From Salvator merianae (taxonomy: Eukaryota > Chordata > Lepidosauria > Squamata > Teiidae), in the NCBI GenBank assembly GCA_003586115.2, contig QVOM02000034.1, positions 16,661,444 through 16,725,443 of the forward strand: 64,000 nt of DNA, written 5' to 3'. Both the position numbers and the translations under genes were made by a program. The notes below the pieces were generated by a model. The model worked only from the letters and a program-made list of their open reading frames with translations, ran no database searches and was not told the origin of the DNA. Shown one piece after another: positions 36,830 through 47,828 of this stretch; the stretch's first letter is position 1; every line of letters begins with the position of its first letter.

Positions 36830-37362
36830 GCTGCAATGTCTAGCCTTGAAAGGCAGCATTTAAGAAGTGACCTGAGTGAAGCATGTAAAATCATGCATGG
36901 TGTGGAAAAGGTGGATAGAGGAAAAAAAAGTCTATGGTGCACAACACTAAAACGACTCGGTGAAGCTGATAGGCAGGAGAATTAATTTAATTTAATTTAA
37001 TTTAATTTATTAGATTTGTATGCCGCCCCTCTCCGTAGACTCGGAGCGGCTAATATTTTCTCATCACTAGTCTATGGAATTTAATACCAGAAGAGGTCAT
37101 GAAATCAACCAGCCTGGATAGCTTTAAGAATGGATTGGACAGATTAATGGAGGTCAGGTGTATCGGTGGCTACTAGAACAGGTGCCAAGGTACCATCTCT
37201 AGGTTGGAAAGACACACAGGATGCCTTTAAAGGCCATTTTCAGGGAGGCAAGAGCAGGTGAATGCCCAGAAGCAATTGGTGGGCCACTGTGTGAAACGAA
37301 ATGCTGGACTAGATGGGTTATGGCCCAACCCAGCACGGCTTCTCTTATGTTCTTTTGAACAT
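36830..37362 (+). mobile_element. CR1-like LINE 3' end (split)
   Basis: Same family as 24477-25360, here on the plus strand: AAATCATGCATGGTGTGGA, AGCTGATAGGCAGGAG, AGTCTATGGAATTTAATACC, ATGCCCAGAAGCAATTGG, TGGACTAGATGGGTTATGG and the tail TCTTATGTTCTTTTGAAC. It is interrupted at about 36982-37055 by a short AT-rich insert. Confidence 0.8.
36982..37055 (-). mobile_element. Short LINE/SINE tail inserted in CR1
   Basis: An (AATTT)n run followed by TTGTATGCCGCCCCTCTCCG..GACTCGGAGCGGCTAA. In reverse this is a 5'-truncated LINE or SINE 3' end of the GCCGC..CGGCATACAAAT type common in squamates, with its tail at the left. Confidence 0.6.
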
Positions 37363-38401
37363 TTCAAAATATCAAAATGCATATCTCTAAATCCTTACTA
37401 TCTGCTGCTACTATTATCACTAATACCTAGTGAGACAGAAATTGTAAGACATTGATGCTCTGGAGGAGTAAATGCTCCTGCGCCATGAGCAATATCATAT
37501 TAGGTCAACATGCATGCTCAGAAGAGCTCTGGCCATTGGCTTTGTCTCTCTAGAACTGCTCTACTGTGCAGACCCCACACCCCAGGGTGACAGCTGACAT
37601 GGTCCAAAGTGATTCTGTGGAAGCTGTCTTTGTCACCAGGTACCTTTAAATAAAGGCTTTAATTCTCTGCACACTTTTTAGGCCTATTCACACTTGCTAC
37701 CAGAAAGCATCGAGGATGCTTGATAGTCAAGTGCATCCACACTTTGTGGAGACCTGAGAGCTGGGAGTAGGCTACATTCGCTCCTAATCACTACTACTTC
37801 TGGAGCATTAATTAGTGCTCCACCACCTTAAAAGGAGGTGATGGTCACCTCCTGGTAAGGTGAAGCATCCAGGCTGGTGTGATGCAGTCATCACGCATGC
37901 ATGATTGCACAATTGTGCATGCACAAGTGGGTAATCAGGCTGGATCGGGCCTGAATGATGCCGGATCAGGCCTGCACAATGCCAGACCAGGCCTGTGTCC
38001 GATCCTCACCAAGGCAGCAGCTGGGAAGTATCTAGCTGCTGCCATTGCAACCAGCAGGCCCATGCATCAAGCAGGTGTGTGCAGATGTGATCAGTTGATC
38101 ACGCCTCCATGATGGGCTGATCACACCAGTGTGATTGGGCCTCCACAATCAGGCCTACATGATCAAGTCATGCGATGCCCCAGTCGGGCAGGCTCAATCC
38201 GGGCATCACGTGGCCCAATCCAGGCATCATGCACCCTGATCACATAGGCCCAATTGCGCTGGCATGATCGGCCCATTAAGAAGACATGATCAGCCCATCA
38301 CACCTGCACGGTGCATGGGCCTGCCACAAATGCCAATAGCGAGTTTCCAGTCCAGTTTCCAGCCCCGCAGTGCAGACAGTATCCATTCTGCAAGGTCAGA
38401 C

Positions 38402-38849
38402 TAGAATCATAGAATCATAGAGTTGGAAGGGACCTCCAGGGTCATCGAGTCCAACCCCCTGCTCAATGCAGGATTCACTAAAGCATCCCAGACAGATATC
38501 TGTCCAGCCTTTCCTTGAAGATCTCCAGTGAAGGAGAGCCCACCACCTCCTGTGGCAACCTGTTCCATTGACTGATTGCCCTTACGGTCAGGAAGCTTTT
38601 CCTAATATCTAGCCTGTATCTACTCCCTTGAATTTTCATCCCATTGTTTCTAGTCCTTCCTTCTTGCGCAACTGAGAACTGGGCCAATCCTTCTGCATTG
38701 TGACAGCCCTTCAGATACTTGAAAACAGCTATCATGTCTCCTCTCAGTCTTCTCTTCTGCAGGCTAAACATTCCTAGGTCCTTTAACCGTTGCTCGTAGG
38801 ACATGGTTTGCAGACCACTCACCATTTTGGTCGCCCTTCTCTGAACTTG
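38402..38849 (-). mobile_element. CR1 LINE 3' end (ORF2 C-terminus and tail)
   Basis: On the minus strand a 115-codon open frame (38478-38825) encodes the CR1 ORF2 C-terminus: YEQRLKDLGMFSLQKRRLRG, IAVFKYLKG, RYRLDIRKSFLTVRAISQWN, RLPQEVV and SLEIFKERLD. It is followed by the CR1 3' UTR (CAACTCTATGATTCTATG repeats at the left edge). The frame is intact up to the normal stop, so this copy is fairly young. Its 5' edge is not CR1 upstream sequence but joins the 3' end of 18S rRNA at 38849/38850. Confidence 0.9.
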
Positions 38850-38919
<70 letters not shown>

Positions 38920-38968
38920 CGACCGTCTTCTCGGCGCTCCGCCAGGGCCGTGGCCGACCCCGGCGGGG

Positions 38969-39016
<48 letters not shown>

Positions 39017-39017
39017 A

Positions 39018-39062
<45 letters not shown>

Positions 39063-39242
39063 ACACTTACTGGGAATTCCTCGTTCATGGGGAATAATTG
39101 CAATCCCCGATCCCCATCACGAATGGGGTTCAACGGGTTACCCGCACCTGTCGGCGTAGGGTAGACACACGCTGAGCCAGTCAGTGTAGTGCACGTGCAG
39201 CCCTGGACATCTAAGGGCATCACAGACCTGTTATTGCTCAAT
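38850..39242 (-). rRNA. 18S rRNA 3'-terminal fragment (retro-copied)
   Basis: About 393 nt matching the 3' end of vertebrate 18S rRNA, from TGAGCAATAACAGG (sense) to the mature terminus GGATCATTA. It includes the decoding-region segment TTGTACACACxGCCCGTCGC, TTGGATGGTTTAGTGAGG and AAGTCGTAACAAGGTTTCC. Compared with the vertebrate sequence as I remember it there are about a dozen differences, most at CpG sites (for example GCCCGTC next to CAC for CGC). It lacks the rest of 18S and any ITS1, and it is fused to CR1 on its 3' side, so it is a pseudogene fragment and not a functional rDNA locus. Confidence 0.93.
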
Positions 39243-39535
39243 TCTATTCTATCGTGGTAAGTGTGAAAAGTGGTAAGTGATATGGACCCATTGTCTCCTT
39301 ATCCAAAAGAACCAACCCTAGCAAAGCTGTGGCAATACAGGGCTGTGCATGAGGAAGGAACTGTTGCTGAAAAAACTGGCATTCCATGCCTGTTTGGAAA
39401 AAGGCCCTATTTATGCCTGCACACACATGTGATCTTACTCCTCTACATGATGCTGACCATTTTGATTCAATTTACATTTTTCATAACGACAATTTACAAA
39501 ACAGATATGGTGGGTCAGTCAGTGAAAGCATGAAG

Positions 39536-39832
39536 CAGGGATGTGCACAAACAAAATTCATGTTTATTTTGTCATGAAAGCAAAAACCTGTTTGTTTGTT
39601 CATTTCATCATCAAACTGTTTAATTAAGAAACATTTTTTCATTTGTTTTTGCACCTTTTTGCAAAAAGAAATTGTTTCAATTGAAAAAAAAAAATCCTGA
39701 CCAAAAACACAGTGAAACACAACTGTTTGATCAAATTGTTCATTTTCACAAGCAGAAAAATTTGACTAAAGTTTTAGAAATGCAACAAACCACATGTTTG
39801 TTTCAATGTGAATTGAATTTTGTACATCTCTA
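39536..39832. mobile_element. hAT-like MITE, old short copy
   Basis: Left CAGGGATGTGCACAAAC and right TTTTGTACATCTCTA are inverted. Flanks GCATGAAG (39528-39535) and GCATGGAG (39833-39840) are an 8-bp duplication with one change. It is filled with CAAA/TTTG words, which correspond to CGAA/TTCG after CpG loss. Confidence 0.75.
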
Positions 39833-41365
39833 GCATGGAGTGCAAATCAGAGCAAATCAAAACATAATTCAGAAAAATCAAAGCAGAGGCTCCAATCAAA
39901 GCCTCCTCCACCATGAGCACCCCAGTTCCATCATACAGACATGCTCTGATTTCTGGTCAGTTTTTAGTGGCAATCTCCTTTGCTAATCTAAGACAGGAAG
40001 GCAGAATGAATTAGTCAGAAAGAGATAGAAAGAGGGCCAATCTCAGGAAGAAAGTTGTATTGTTGCTATATCTGAGTAATTTGTGCGTAAGTAACTGAGA
40101 TCAGAGCTATTTCTGCAGGTGAGAATTCCTACTGATAAATTAGCTAACGTTGGTACAAGGCAACTGACATCACTCAGGATTTGGAAGGTAATGTGAGGTC
40201 CAGAAGACCCTCTAAGGTGCAAAAGTACTTATTTGAGGGAATACAGCCTTATCTGAAATGCACCTCTATCCATCCACACGAATATGCATATCTGATTGAC
40301 ACTGCCCATATGAGCAGAGTACTTGCAGAAACAGTTATTTTTTCATGAGAAAGCTGGCAGATATACACTATCTGAACTGGCTGTCAGTATGTTGTCAGTG
40401 TATTGCCAATAGATTAGAAACTGTCACAAACCTGATTCTATTATAGGAACTTCATATGGTTGCAAAGACTGAGCTGGTTATGCCATAAATGACACAAGAA
40501 CTAGATTTTCCCTTAAGAATCTTATGCTGCCCAAGGGAAAGGTTGATTTTCTGCTGATTTTAAATTGTCCAGCATGATTTAGCCAACAGCTTCTTATTAA
40601 ACTAGGTGAGGATCAATATATCCTTCACTATAAATGTGGTGCAATTTCTTCACTACCACAGTGATGAATCTTTTTTCATTTAAATGGCTTTTTCAAAGAC
40701 TTGCCTTTGATCAACCTAGATTCGAGCTCTCAAATTGCACTGAAGAGTTATATTTATCCCCATGTGGAAATCTGGGAAAGTGCAAGTTTAAGGTGAATAT
40801 AAACAAGACCTGTAGCAGATAGCAGTCCAATCTCTTCTTTAATACTAGCAGCAGGGAAGGGCCACCATCATCTAAAGCAAATGTTCCACTGTTAACCAAG
40901 TCTTCTCCTTAAACAGTTATGCATAGTGTTTAGCCAAAATATGCTGTCCTAGAAATTCTGCTGATAGTTCAACTTCGTGAGCAACAGAACACAGGTATGT
41001 CCAGGAATCTTCAGAAGCTGGAAACCTGTCTTTCCTCCCACCACTTGGCCCAAAAAAAAAAAAAGTAGATGAATGGCCTACATCTTTGACAAGCTGCCCT
41101 TAGCTTGACCCTATTCAGACATTCAAAAGACCACAAAGATGTTTCTGACCATCATATATTCAACTCAAGGCCTGTGCAAAGCTGATACTTAACTTGAACA
41201 AATAACAGGATTCTCTGCCATGTCATATGAATATGGACTCTGAACCATGAGTACGCATCCCTCTGTTTGGCGAACAATGTACTCATCAAAACCATTTTTT
41301 TTCTTCCTGACCATCAAACAACATACATTTACAGGAAGGAGAAGCAGCAGCAAATATAGACATAG
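39833..41365. other. No gene recognised
   Basis: Unique-looking DNA with short frames only and an A-run at 41049-41061. Confidence 0.3.
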
Positions 41366-41995
41366 GGTACATCCACACATGCAAAAACTACATGTTTAAA
41401 AGGTGGTATTGGTAATTCTGCCACATGTAAGTGCTCCCATTGTGCTCTAAAGCTACATAAATTCCCAGGGAAAAAATGCACCCAGGGGATGGTACAGAAT
41501 GGGACACATTGGCTATGTTTGCACTGGGCCAGCAGATCAGCCCATCAGCCTTGCTAGAATGCTTTATCCATATTGTGGATGGGTCTATTGGGGGAGGGGG
41601 TACATCTCCCAGTAGAATGCTGCATCCACATGGAATGAGATTTTGGACTCGGCTATAGCATAAAAAAGGCACTGTGGCCTACATCAATAGTCAATTGCTT
41701 GTAAGTCTACTTAGCATTCAAGGGTGGTATACCAGATCAGTTGCTCATGTGTGGTGGACGACACATGAGCAGCTGATCAGGTCTTCCAAGGCTGAGAAGC
41801 CCAATGCCATTTTGGCAAGCATCCAGAATGGCTCTGGAAATGGAATGCTTTTGGGCACCCAGCTAAAACAGATCTGGTCAGCAGCTTCATCTGTTGGAAA
41901 CTTTTGTTCACAGTCTCTAAAGCTGGGATTGGTCGTCCACAACATGGAATGAGGTAACACATGCTGTGTGGAAATGGCCATTAAAAACTCATCTT
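41366..41995. mobile_element. Probable MITE
   Basis: Starts GGGTACATCCACACATGC and ends near GCTGTGTGGAAATGGCC, roughly inverted. It has several pairs of inverted words (CAGATCAGTTGCTCATGTGTGG / CACATGAGCAGCTGATCAG near 41730-41780, forming a hairpin). Boundaries are weak. Confidence 0.45.
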
Positions 41996-42043
41996 CAACA
42001 GTATCACTCTTTGATTCACAATGCAGCAGAATGTAGGAAACAT

Positions 42044-42560
42044 AGGCCTTTTCTGCACTTACCTATAGAATGGTATGGAAAAAGACCCAGACCACCTCTG
42101 GGCCTTTCTCTTCTGCACTCTGGTGTGGACTACAGAGGCCCCTCTCCCTGTGAGCATGCTGCTTCTGCATTAGATGCAGCGTGACCCACTCTAGGCAGCC
42201 ATTATGGCTGCATAGACTGGATACAGATAGACCTATTTTAACAGGTCTACCAGCAGTCCAGGGGTAACTAGTCCAGCTCAGAGAGGTGTGTGTAAGGGCA
42301 CATGCCTTTGTGGGCTGGTTTAGCAGGGGAATACATTTCAGTGGTACAAAAAAATGTGTTGCCAAAATCAGTCCTCCTAGGGATCTGAGGCCAGGAACTT
42401 TTGTTTCTAGCCACTGGAGTTCTTACACCAGTCTCCAGCTTTGCAGTGGCATGGGGCCTGTCCCAGAATAGACCATCCAAGTATGGATGTATCCACACTT
42501 TATGGGCAGCTGGACTACTCCAGCTCCCACAGGTGTGGCAACAGCCATAGTTTCTCATGA
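42044..42560. mobile_element. MITE, TGCACTT-TIR group (decayed)
   Basis: Begins AGGCCTTTTCTGCACTTACC and contains the CCAGGAACTTTTGTTTCTAG hairpin (about 42391), shared with 3668, 47243, 53420 and 61238. The right end is unclear. Confidence 0.45.
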
Positions 42561-43065
42561 CTGGGACCAACTGTTCTTACAAAAATAATGGAAAAAACTA
42601 TTTCTGCTTTGGGGAAATGGGAGGGGCTACTGTCTCCCTCTGGGTCTGCCTCAAGACACTAGCTCAGCCTTCCAACTTTTTTGCACATTTACCCACCCTT
42701 TTACTCACTCGCTTCATAAAACATCTGAAAGGAAAAAAGCAAATGCTTTGCCCACCTGTTCATTTGTTTCCATTCAAAAGGATTCCAAAGCAATGAACCA
42801 AGAAAGTGAGCATGTGACAGTTCTGAGGAACCCAAGTTAACAGTTGGAAGGAAGACCCAGAAGAAGACAAGTTAACAGGTATGGAAAACCTTTGCTAGCC
42901 TCCTTTCAAAAGCTTTCTGAAGTATGAGAAAGGTTGGGTGAGTGCATGCCCAAGTGGTAGGGAAACTGAAGAGTGGCTGAGAGAGCATCAGAAGAAGCTG
43001 AGCTGGGAGTAGATTGTAGGCAGGACATGTGAACGTGAAAGGTAAATCACGTTAGCTAGGTCTAG

Positions 43066-44172
43066 TCTAGTTTAGTTTAGTTTATTAAAAATCTATATAC
43101 TACCCTATCAACCATGGTCTCAACAATCAAGAGACATAAAACATATTTAAATGAAGCATCCAACCACACAATAAAATAAGCAAGTACAGGATTGTAGGGG
43201 GGGAATACTATTAGGACCCTAAGGAGTACCTGAAAGGCAACCAAGATTGTGTCTGGCATAACTCTGAGGGAAGTCTGGGGCCACCACTGAGAAGGCCCTC
43301 CTTCTTGCAGTGGATCCATGAGATTCATGGGACAAGGGGACTACCACAAAGAACAAGAAATTGTACCTGCAGGTATTTGGACCCAAGTCATTTGGGGCCT
43401 TAGAAGTCAATATTATAGCCTTGAATTGGGCCTGGAAGTGGATTGGTAGCCAGTCCAGGTCTTTTAGGATTGAAGTGATATGGGCAAAGCCAGAGACCCC
43501 AACCAGCAGTCACGCTGCAGTATTTTAAACTAGGTCTTCCAGACTGTCTTCAAATATAGTCTCACATAGAAAGCACTGCAATAGTTTAGTCTTGAGATCA
43601 TAAGAACATGGATCACAGTGACCAGAGAAGCTTGATCAAGAAAAGGCCACAGTTGTCTAATTTATCTGAGCAGGCATAGGCATCTCTTGCAACTGCAATT
43701 ACCTAGGTCTCTAGTGAAAGATGTGGATCCAATAATACACCCAAACTATGAAACTGATCTTTCTTAAGGCTACAATCCCACCAAGTCAATGGTTTTGACT
43801 AACTTCCCTCATTCAAGAGCTTAGGACACATATGATCTCCATCTTGCTTGGATTCAGTTTCAATCTATTGGACCTCATCTATCCCAGTTGCCTCCAGACA
43901 ACTGTCCAGAGTCTGAACAGCCTCACTTAAGTTGATGGAATTGAAATATAGAGTTTGGTGTCATCAGCATATGGCTGATACCTCACTCCAAAGGTTCCAA
44001 TTACTTCTCCCAATAGTCTCATATATATGTTGAAAAGCATGGAAGACAAAATCAATCCTTGAAGGACTCTGCAAGAAAGTCCCCAGGGAGAAGACCAAAA
44101 CTCTCCCATAATAATTTTTTGGAATCTGTCATAGATGTAGGACTGAAGAGCAACATATAAATGAAGCAAATA
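43066..44172 (-). mobile_element. L2-clade LINE with reverse transcriptase remains
   Basis: Minus-strand reading gives LSSMLFNIYMRLLGEVI and GVRYQPYADDTKLYIS, that is, reverse transcriptase motif B-C with the YADD catalytic core. These are followed by decayed equivalents of LGVLLDP, VIHVL..SRLNYC, LDWLPIHFQAQFKA, SKAPNDLGP and RRAFSVVAPDF. A 3' tail (TTAGTTTAGTTTATTAAAA on the plus strand) lies at 43066-43085. Multiple stops make it inactive. Confidence 0.85.
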
Positions 44173-44217
44173 AATAAATAAAACATATAATTCATCTTCT
44201 TACTTGATGTGCATCAG

Positions 44218-44657
44218 AGGCTCCATCCAGACTGGGAAAATATAGCACCATTACATCTGTGCTATGACAGGACTGCCACATGTATCTATGACAACCCACT
44301 ATAGCCCTGCTATATCCCCCTTAAATCCCACTATAACCTGTTGTGGGAAAACCCAACCCTGATGGGCGATTTTTCCAAAATAGCACTATAACCTGTTGTC
44401 TGGAGACAGCCACCATCCTGGCAGTGCCAGCTATGCATGTTAGGGGTTTGAAAAAGATTGCCACACATGCACACTGGTCATGATCATGCACTTCCAGGTA
44501 TTTTGTACTGACGAAATCCCGGATGTGCATGTCACTGAAATGCACTCAGATAGTCCTGCGCCTGTGCTGTATAGGCAGCAAGCAATAATTCCGGAGGAGC
44601 TATGCTCTGGAATATAGCTTGTATGGCATACATTCAGCCAGCGTCTGGAAGCAGCCT
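44218..44657 (+). mobile_element. PIF/Harbinger-like MITE, copy 2 of the 21043 type
   Basis: Left GGCTCCATCCAGACTGG and right CGTCTGGAAGCAGCC are inverted. TTA follows on the right. Collinear with 21043-21485 over its whole length. Confidence 0.7.
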
Positions 44658-45837
44658 TATTTGGTATACATTGAGAGTGCCTGGTGATCTGCTACATGAG
44701 CCCTTTTCAAGTCTGGCAAAGGGTGAATGTAGCTCTTCAAACAAAATGTTTGTAAAGGAGTATCCAGACATTGCACCAGGAAACACTGGTTTCTTAAAAG
44801 AAACCCAGAATTTCTACACAGCAGCACAAAAGAAGCCACCTGGTTGGCACAATTAGTGCTGGAAAGGACTAAAACTAGGGAGTGAAATGCATCAGGCATA
44901 ATAGTCTTGGCCCCAATACATGCCAACCCACCCTTTCTGTAATGAGTTTGAAGTTTGCTTTTAAATGTTTTTGCTGAATGTGCTCAAAATATTTATGAAT
45001 ATCAGACATCTGTTGGAGAGGCTGTGATATGGATTCCTGCATGAAGCAGAAATTTGGGATGAATAGGACTAGGGCTAGGAGTACAGTCAGTGCCCTTAGC
45101 ATCTATGCTCTCCAAATTGATCCTCATACATTCCCTTAAATGCTCTTCTAAAAAAATTAAGTAGGAATCTTGTTCAGTCACTACTATATCCACCTACTTT
45201 TGAACTGAAATGTTTTCAGTGCAATAATTATTTGTTAATTTTTCATTCAATTCAATCCAGATTAAGTTAGTTACATTTCGATCACACTGGGATAAGCTAG
45301 TCATGGCTTGACATATTAACTTATTTCAGAGGGAAATAAACACAACTAATTTAATCTATTTCCAACAAATCATGTTCCTATGAAGTACAGCCAAAAGCCA
45401 TGGTGCCATCATGGTACAATAGTTCATCCTATAAAGCAAGTTGTGTCACGGATATATATTGCAGCAGGGGTCATCTAAAGATAAGGCATTAGCTCTGAGA
45501 GTTCCATTGGTGTCCAGAAGGTTGGAAACCAACCCATTTACTGACTGGGAAAAAGAAACAACACACCTTCAGAATTTGGGACATTTATGGGTCCCAAATG
45601 CTTAAGGGTGCTCATAACAGATTTCAAATCCTCTGCGGTATTTTGGCAGAATCCCTGCATTTATTTCCATAGTTACATTTCTGTCCCAACCAATATCCAA
45701 AATGATTGTTGGTTACAATCATTTAAAACATATAGGAATATTTAAATAGGTAAAAAGTAAGGTAAAAGTAAAGGGCAGGCCAGTGCACAGAAAAGGAGGG
45801 TAAATTACTTCTTCAGCAGGCCAGGGTAGAGTTATAG
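44658..45837. other. No gene recognised
   Basis: Short overlapping frames on both strands (44657-44926, 44875-45102) are without domains. Confidence 0.3.
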
Positions 45838-45961
45838 AGCATTTTTGCATTTATCAATGTTCCGGTACAGAAGAGGACCAGGGGCTTCCCTTCCACATGC
45901 TTGACCTTACCCCTATGCTAATATCCTCCATCTGCACTGGACATAGCATAGAGCAGACTAA

Positions 45962-46008
45962 GTGGCCCAAAACAGACCAGATGATCTAATAGCTGGTAAC
46001 AGAACTAG
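45962..46008 (+). repeat. Left copy of direct repeat flanking L2
   Basis: GCCCAAAACAGACCAGA, then TCTA(A/G)TAGCTG and a GAAC end. The same segment recurs at 47087-47132, right after the L2 tail, at roughly 85 percent by eye. Confidence 0.75.
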
Positions 46009-46012
46009 TAGA

Positions 46013-47086
46013 TGATCTCCCATCCTTTTCAATATCTATATGAAGCCACTGAGGGAGGTCACCAGGAGATTTGGAGTCAGATGTCATCAATATGCAGATG
46101 ACACCCAGATCTACATATCTGTGCCATCTGGATCAGGACAGGTGGTTGAAGTGTTGGACAGGTGCCTGGAAGCAGTAATGGGCTGGATGAGAGCCAATAA
46201 ATTGAAGCTGAACCCAGAGAAGATGAAGGTACTGTGTGTCATAGGTTATCAGGTCCATGAAGTTGGAAGGCATCTGGCCCTTGATGGAGTTGCTTTGCCC
46301 TGGAAAAGACAGGTGCAGAATCTGGGTGTACTCTTGGAATCTACGCCTACACTTGAAACTCAGATGGAGGCAGTGGCCAAGAATGCATACCTCCAACTAC
46401 AGCTCATTTGCCAACTATGACCCCTTCTGGACAGAGACGATCTGGTCACAGTAATCCATGCTTTGGTAACTTGCACATTAGATTACTGTAAAGGGCACTT
46501 TACATGGGGCTGCCCTTGAAGACGGTTTGGAAGCTGCAAGTGGTGCAGAATGCAGCAGTAAGACTGCTGACTAGAATGGCTGGCTGGATGCAGATCATGC
46601 CAGTCTTAAAAGAGCTGCACTGGCTGCCAATTCACTACCAAGCCCAATTCAAGGCGTTAACCTTAACCTATAAGGCCCTAAATGGCTTGGGCCCCAAATA
46701 CCTAAAGAAGTGTCTTCTCCCTTATCAACCTGCCCATGCCTTAAGATCTACAGATGAGGGCCTCTTGGTTGTACCACCGCCATCAACAGCTAAAGGGGTG
46801 GGCACCCGGAATAGGACCTTTTTAGTGGTTGTCCCCAAACTGTAGAACACTCTTCCCCCTGAGGTACGTCAAGTTTCTTCACTTTACATCTTTAGGAGAG
46901 CAATAAAGACGCACCTATTTACCCTTGCCTTTGGCTAAAGGTACAGCTTTCCCTCCCTACTTTCAGGCTACTGCTTTATTGCATGCCTTTTACATTTGTT
47001 GTTGTTGTTTTAATTGTTGTAACCCACCCTGAGATCTTCAGGTATAGGGCGGAATGAAAATACAAATAAATAAAATAAATAAATAA
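46013..47086 (+). mobile_element. L2-clade LINE, RT C-terminal half and 3' tail
   Basis: The frame at 46040-46420 reads GVRCHQYADDTQIYISVPS (YADD motif C), CLEAVMGWMRANKLKLNPEK and LGVLLESTP. After one frameshift near 46420 come LVTCTLDYC and a stop in TWGCP*. The frame then resumes at 46504-46845 as GLPLKTVWKLQVVQNAAVRLLTR, LKELHWLPIHYQAQFKALTL, YKALNGLGPKYLKKCLLPYQPAHALRS. The 3' end has GAGATCTTCAGGTATAGGGC and an AAATAAATAAAATAAATAA tail. It is 5' truncated and broken by a frameshift and stops. Confidence 0.9.
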
Positions 47087-47132
47087 GTAGCCCAAAACAG
47101 ACCAGACAATCTAGTAGCTGCTAAACCGAACC
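47087..47132 (+). repeat. Right copy of direct repeat flanking L2
   Basis: Abuts the L2 poly(A)-like tail directly; partner of 45962-46008. Confidence 0.75.
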
Positions 47133-47406
47133 ACAAAGTAGAGCAGAAGGTATATGTCTCCGTGTTCTGGTTTACCAGGGAGCCTGTTTTGGCAACACAA
47201 CAAAGCACACCAACAAAATGGGTCTCCCAGGGGCTCTGAAATCAGGAACTTTCATTCTTGGCTGTTGGAGCTTTCGGAGACTGGCTCTGAAGCTTATGCG
47301 AGCTTTAGGGCTGGCTTGGAGGCTGTCCCAAAACAGCCATCCAAATGCAGATGGCCTTGTTTAAGGACATGTGAACCATTCCAGCTGGCTGACTGCTGCA
47401 GCTGAT

Positions 47407-47775
47407 ATGGGGCCTGCCCGCACTTACACACTAGTGAGTATCTGCACACTCACTAGCAATGCAGGTCTGCAGTCTGCGATGGCCACAGTGTCCAGAAGCA
47501 TTTTCACCTGCTCCTCAACGCTACTAGCTGCATTTGCACCTTCTTCTGGGTGTGAACGCTGTGAGGCTGCAGTTCAGCTGTGGCTGTGCAGACATGCACC
47601 AAGTCCTGCTTGCCATGGCAACAACTGGACATTTCCTCAGCCATTGTCATAGCAAGTAGGCATCCATTCACATTGTGAGTGCTGGAGGTCTGGTACAGGG
47701 CCATTCTAGAACTCACTGGGTCTTAAGCAGCTTAGAATGGTATAATTCTACCATTCTGAGCCGGTCAGTACAAAA
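47407..47775 (+). mobile_element. MITE, GCACTT-TIR superfamily, copy 10
   Basis: Left GGGGCCTGCCCGCACTTAC and right CAGTACAAAAAGGCCCCC are inverted. It carries CACTCACTAGCA, TTCTGGGTGTGAACGC, X-box-like CTTGCCATGGCAAC (47609-47622) and a subterminal hairpin (47730-47761). Confidence 0.75.
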
Positions 47776-47828
47776 AGGCCCCCAATCTCACTGGAACATT
47801 CCACTTAAGCTAAGTGCAAAAATGGCCA

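Larger units (their letters stand above)
37681..39263 (+). mobile_element. MITE, GCACTT-TIR superfamily, copy 9 (split by 18S-CR1)
   Basis: Left end AGGCCTATTCACACTTGC and right end ATCGTGGTAAGTGTGAAAA are inverted. It has a hairpin CACCTT..AGGAGGTGATGGTCACCTCCT..AAGGTG (37825-37863), a long GATCAGGC/GCCTGATC-rich middle and CTGCCATTGCAACC. The element is split between about 38401 and 39243 by the CR1-18S chimera, close to its right end. Confidence 0.65.
45838..47400. mobile_element. MITE split by an L2 insertion (approximate)
   Basis: A left part (TTTTTGCATTTATCAATGTTCC...) and a right part (GCTCTGAAATCAGGAACTTTCATTCTTGGC, a group hairpin) lie on either side of the L2 at 46013-47086. The limits are tentative. 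Confidence 0.4.

Noticed and set aside
38850..39242. Functional rDNA locus
   Set aside because: Only the last ~393 nt of 18S are present, with CpG-type changes, no ITS1 and a CR1 fusion.
38850..39242. Foreign contamination
   Set aside because: The fragment is enclosed by CR1 on one side and MITE sequence that resumes on the other, so it appears integrated; only reads across the borders can settle it.
46040..46845. Active LINE reverse transcriptase
   Set aside because: A frameshift near 46420 and a stop near 46520 break the frame, and the 5' half is missing.
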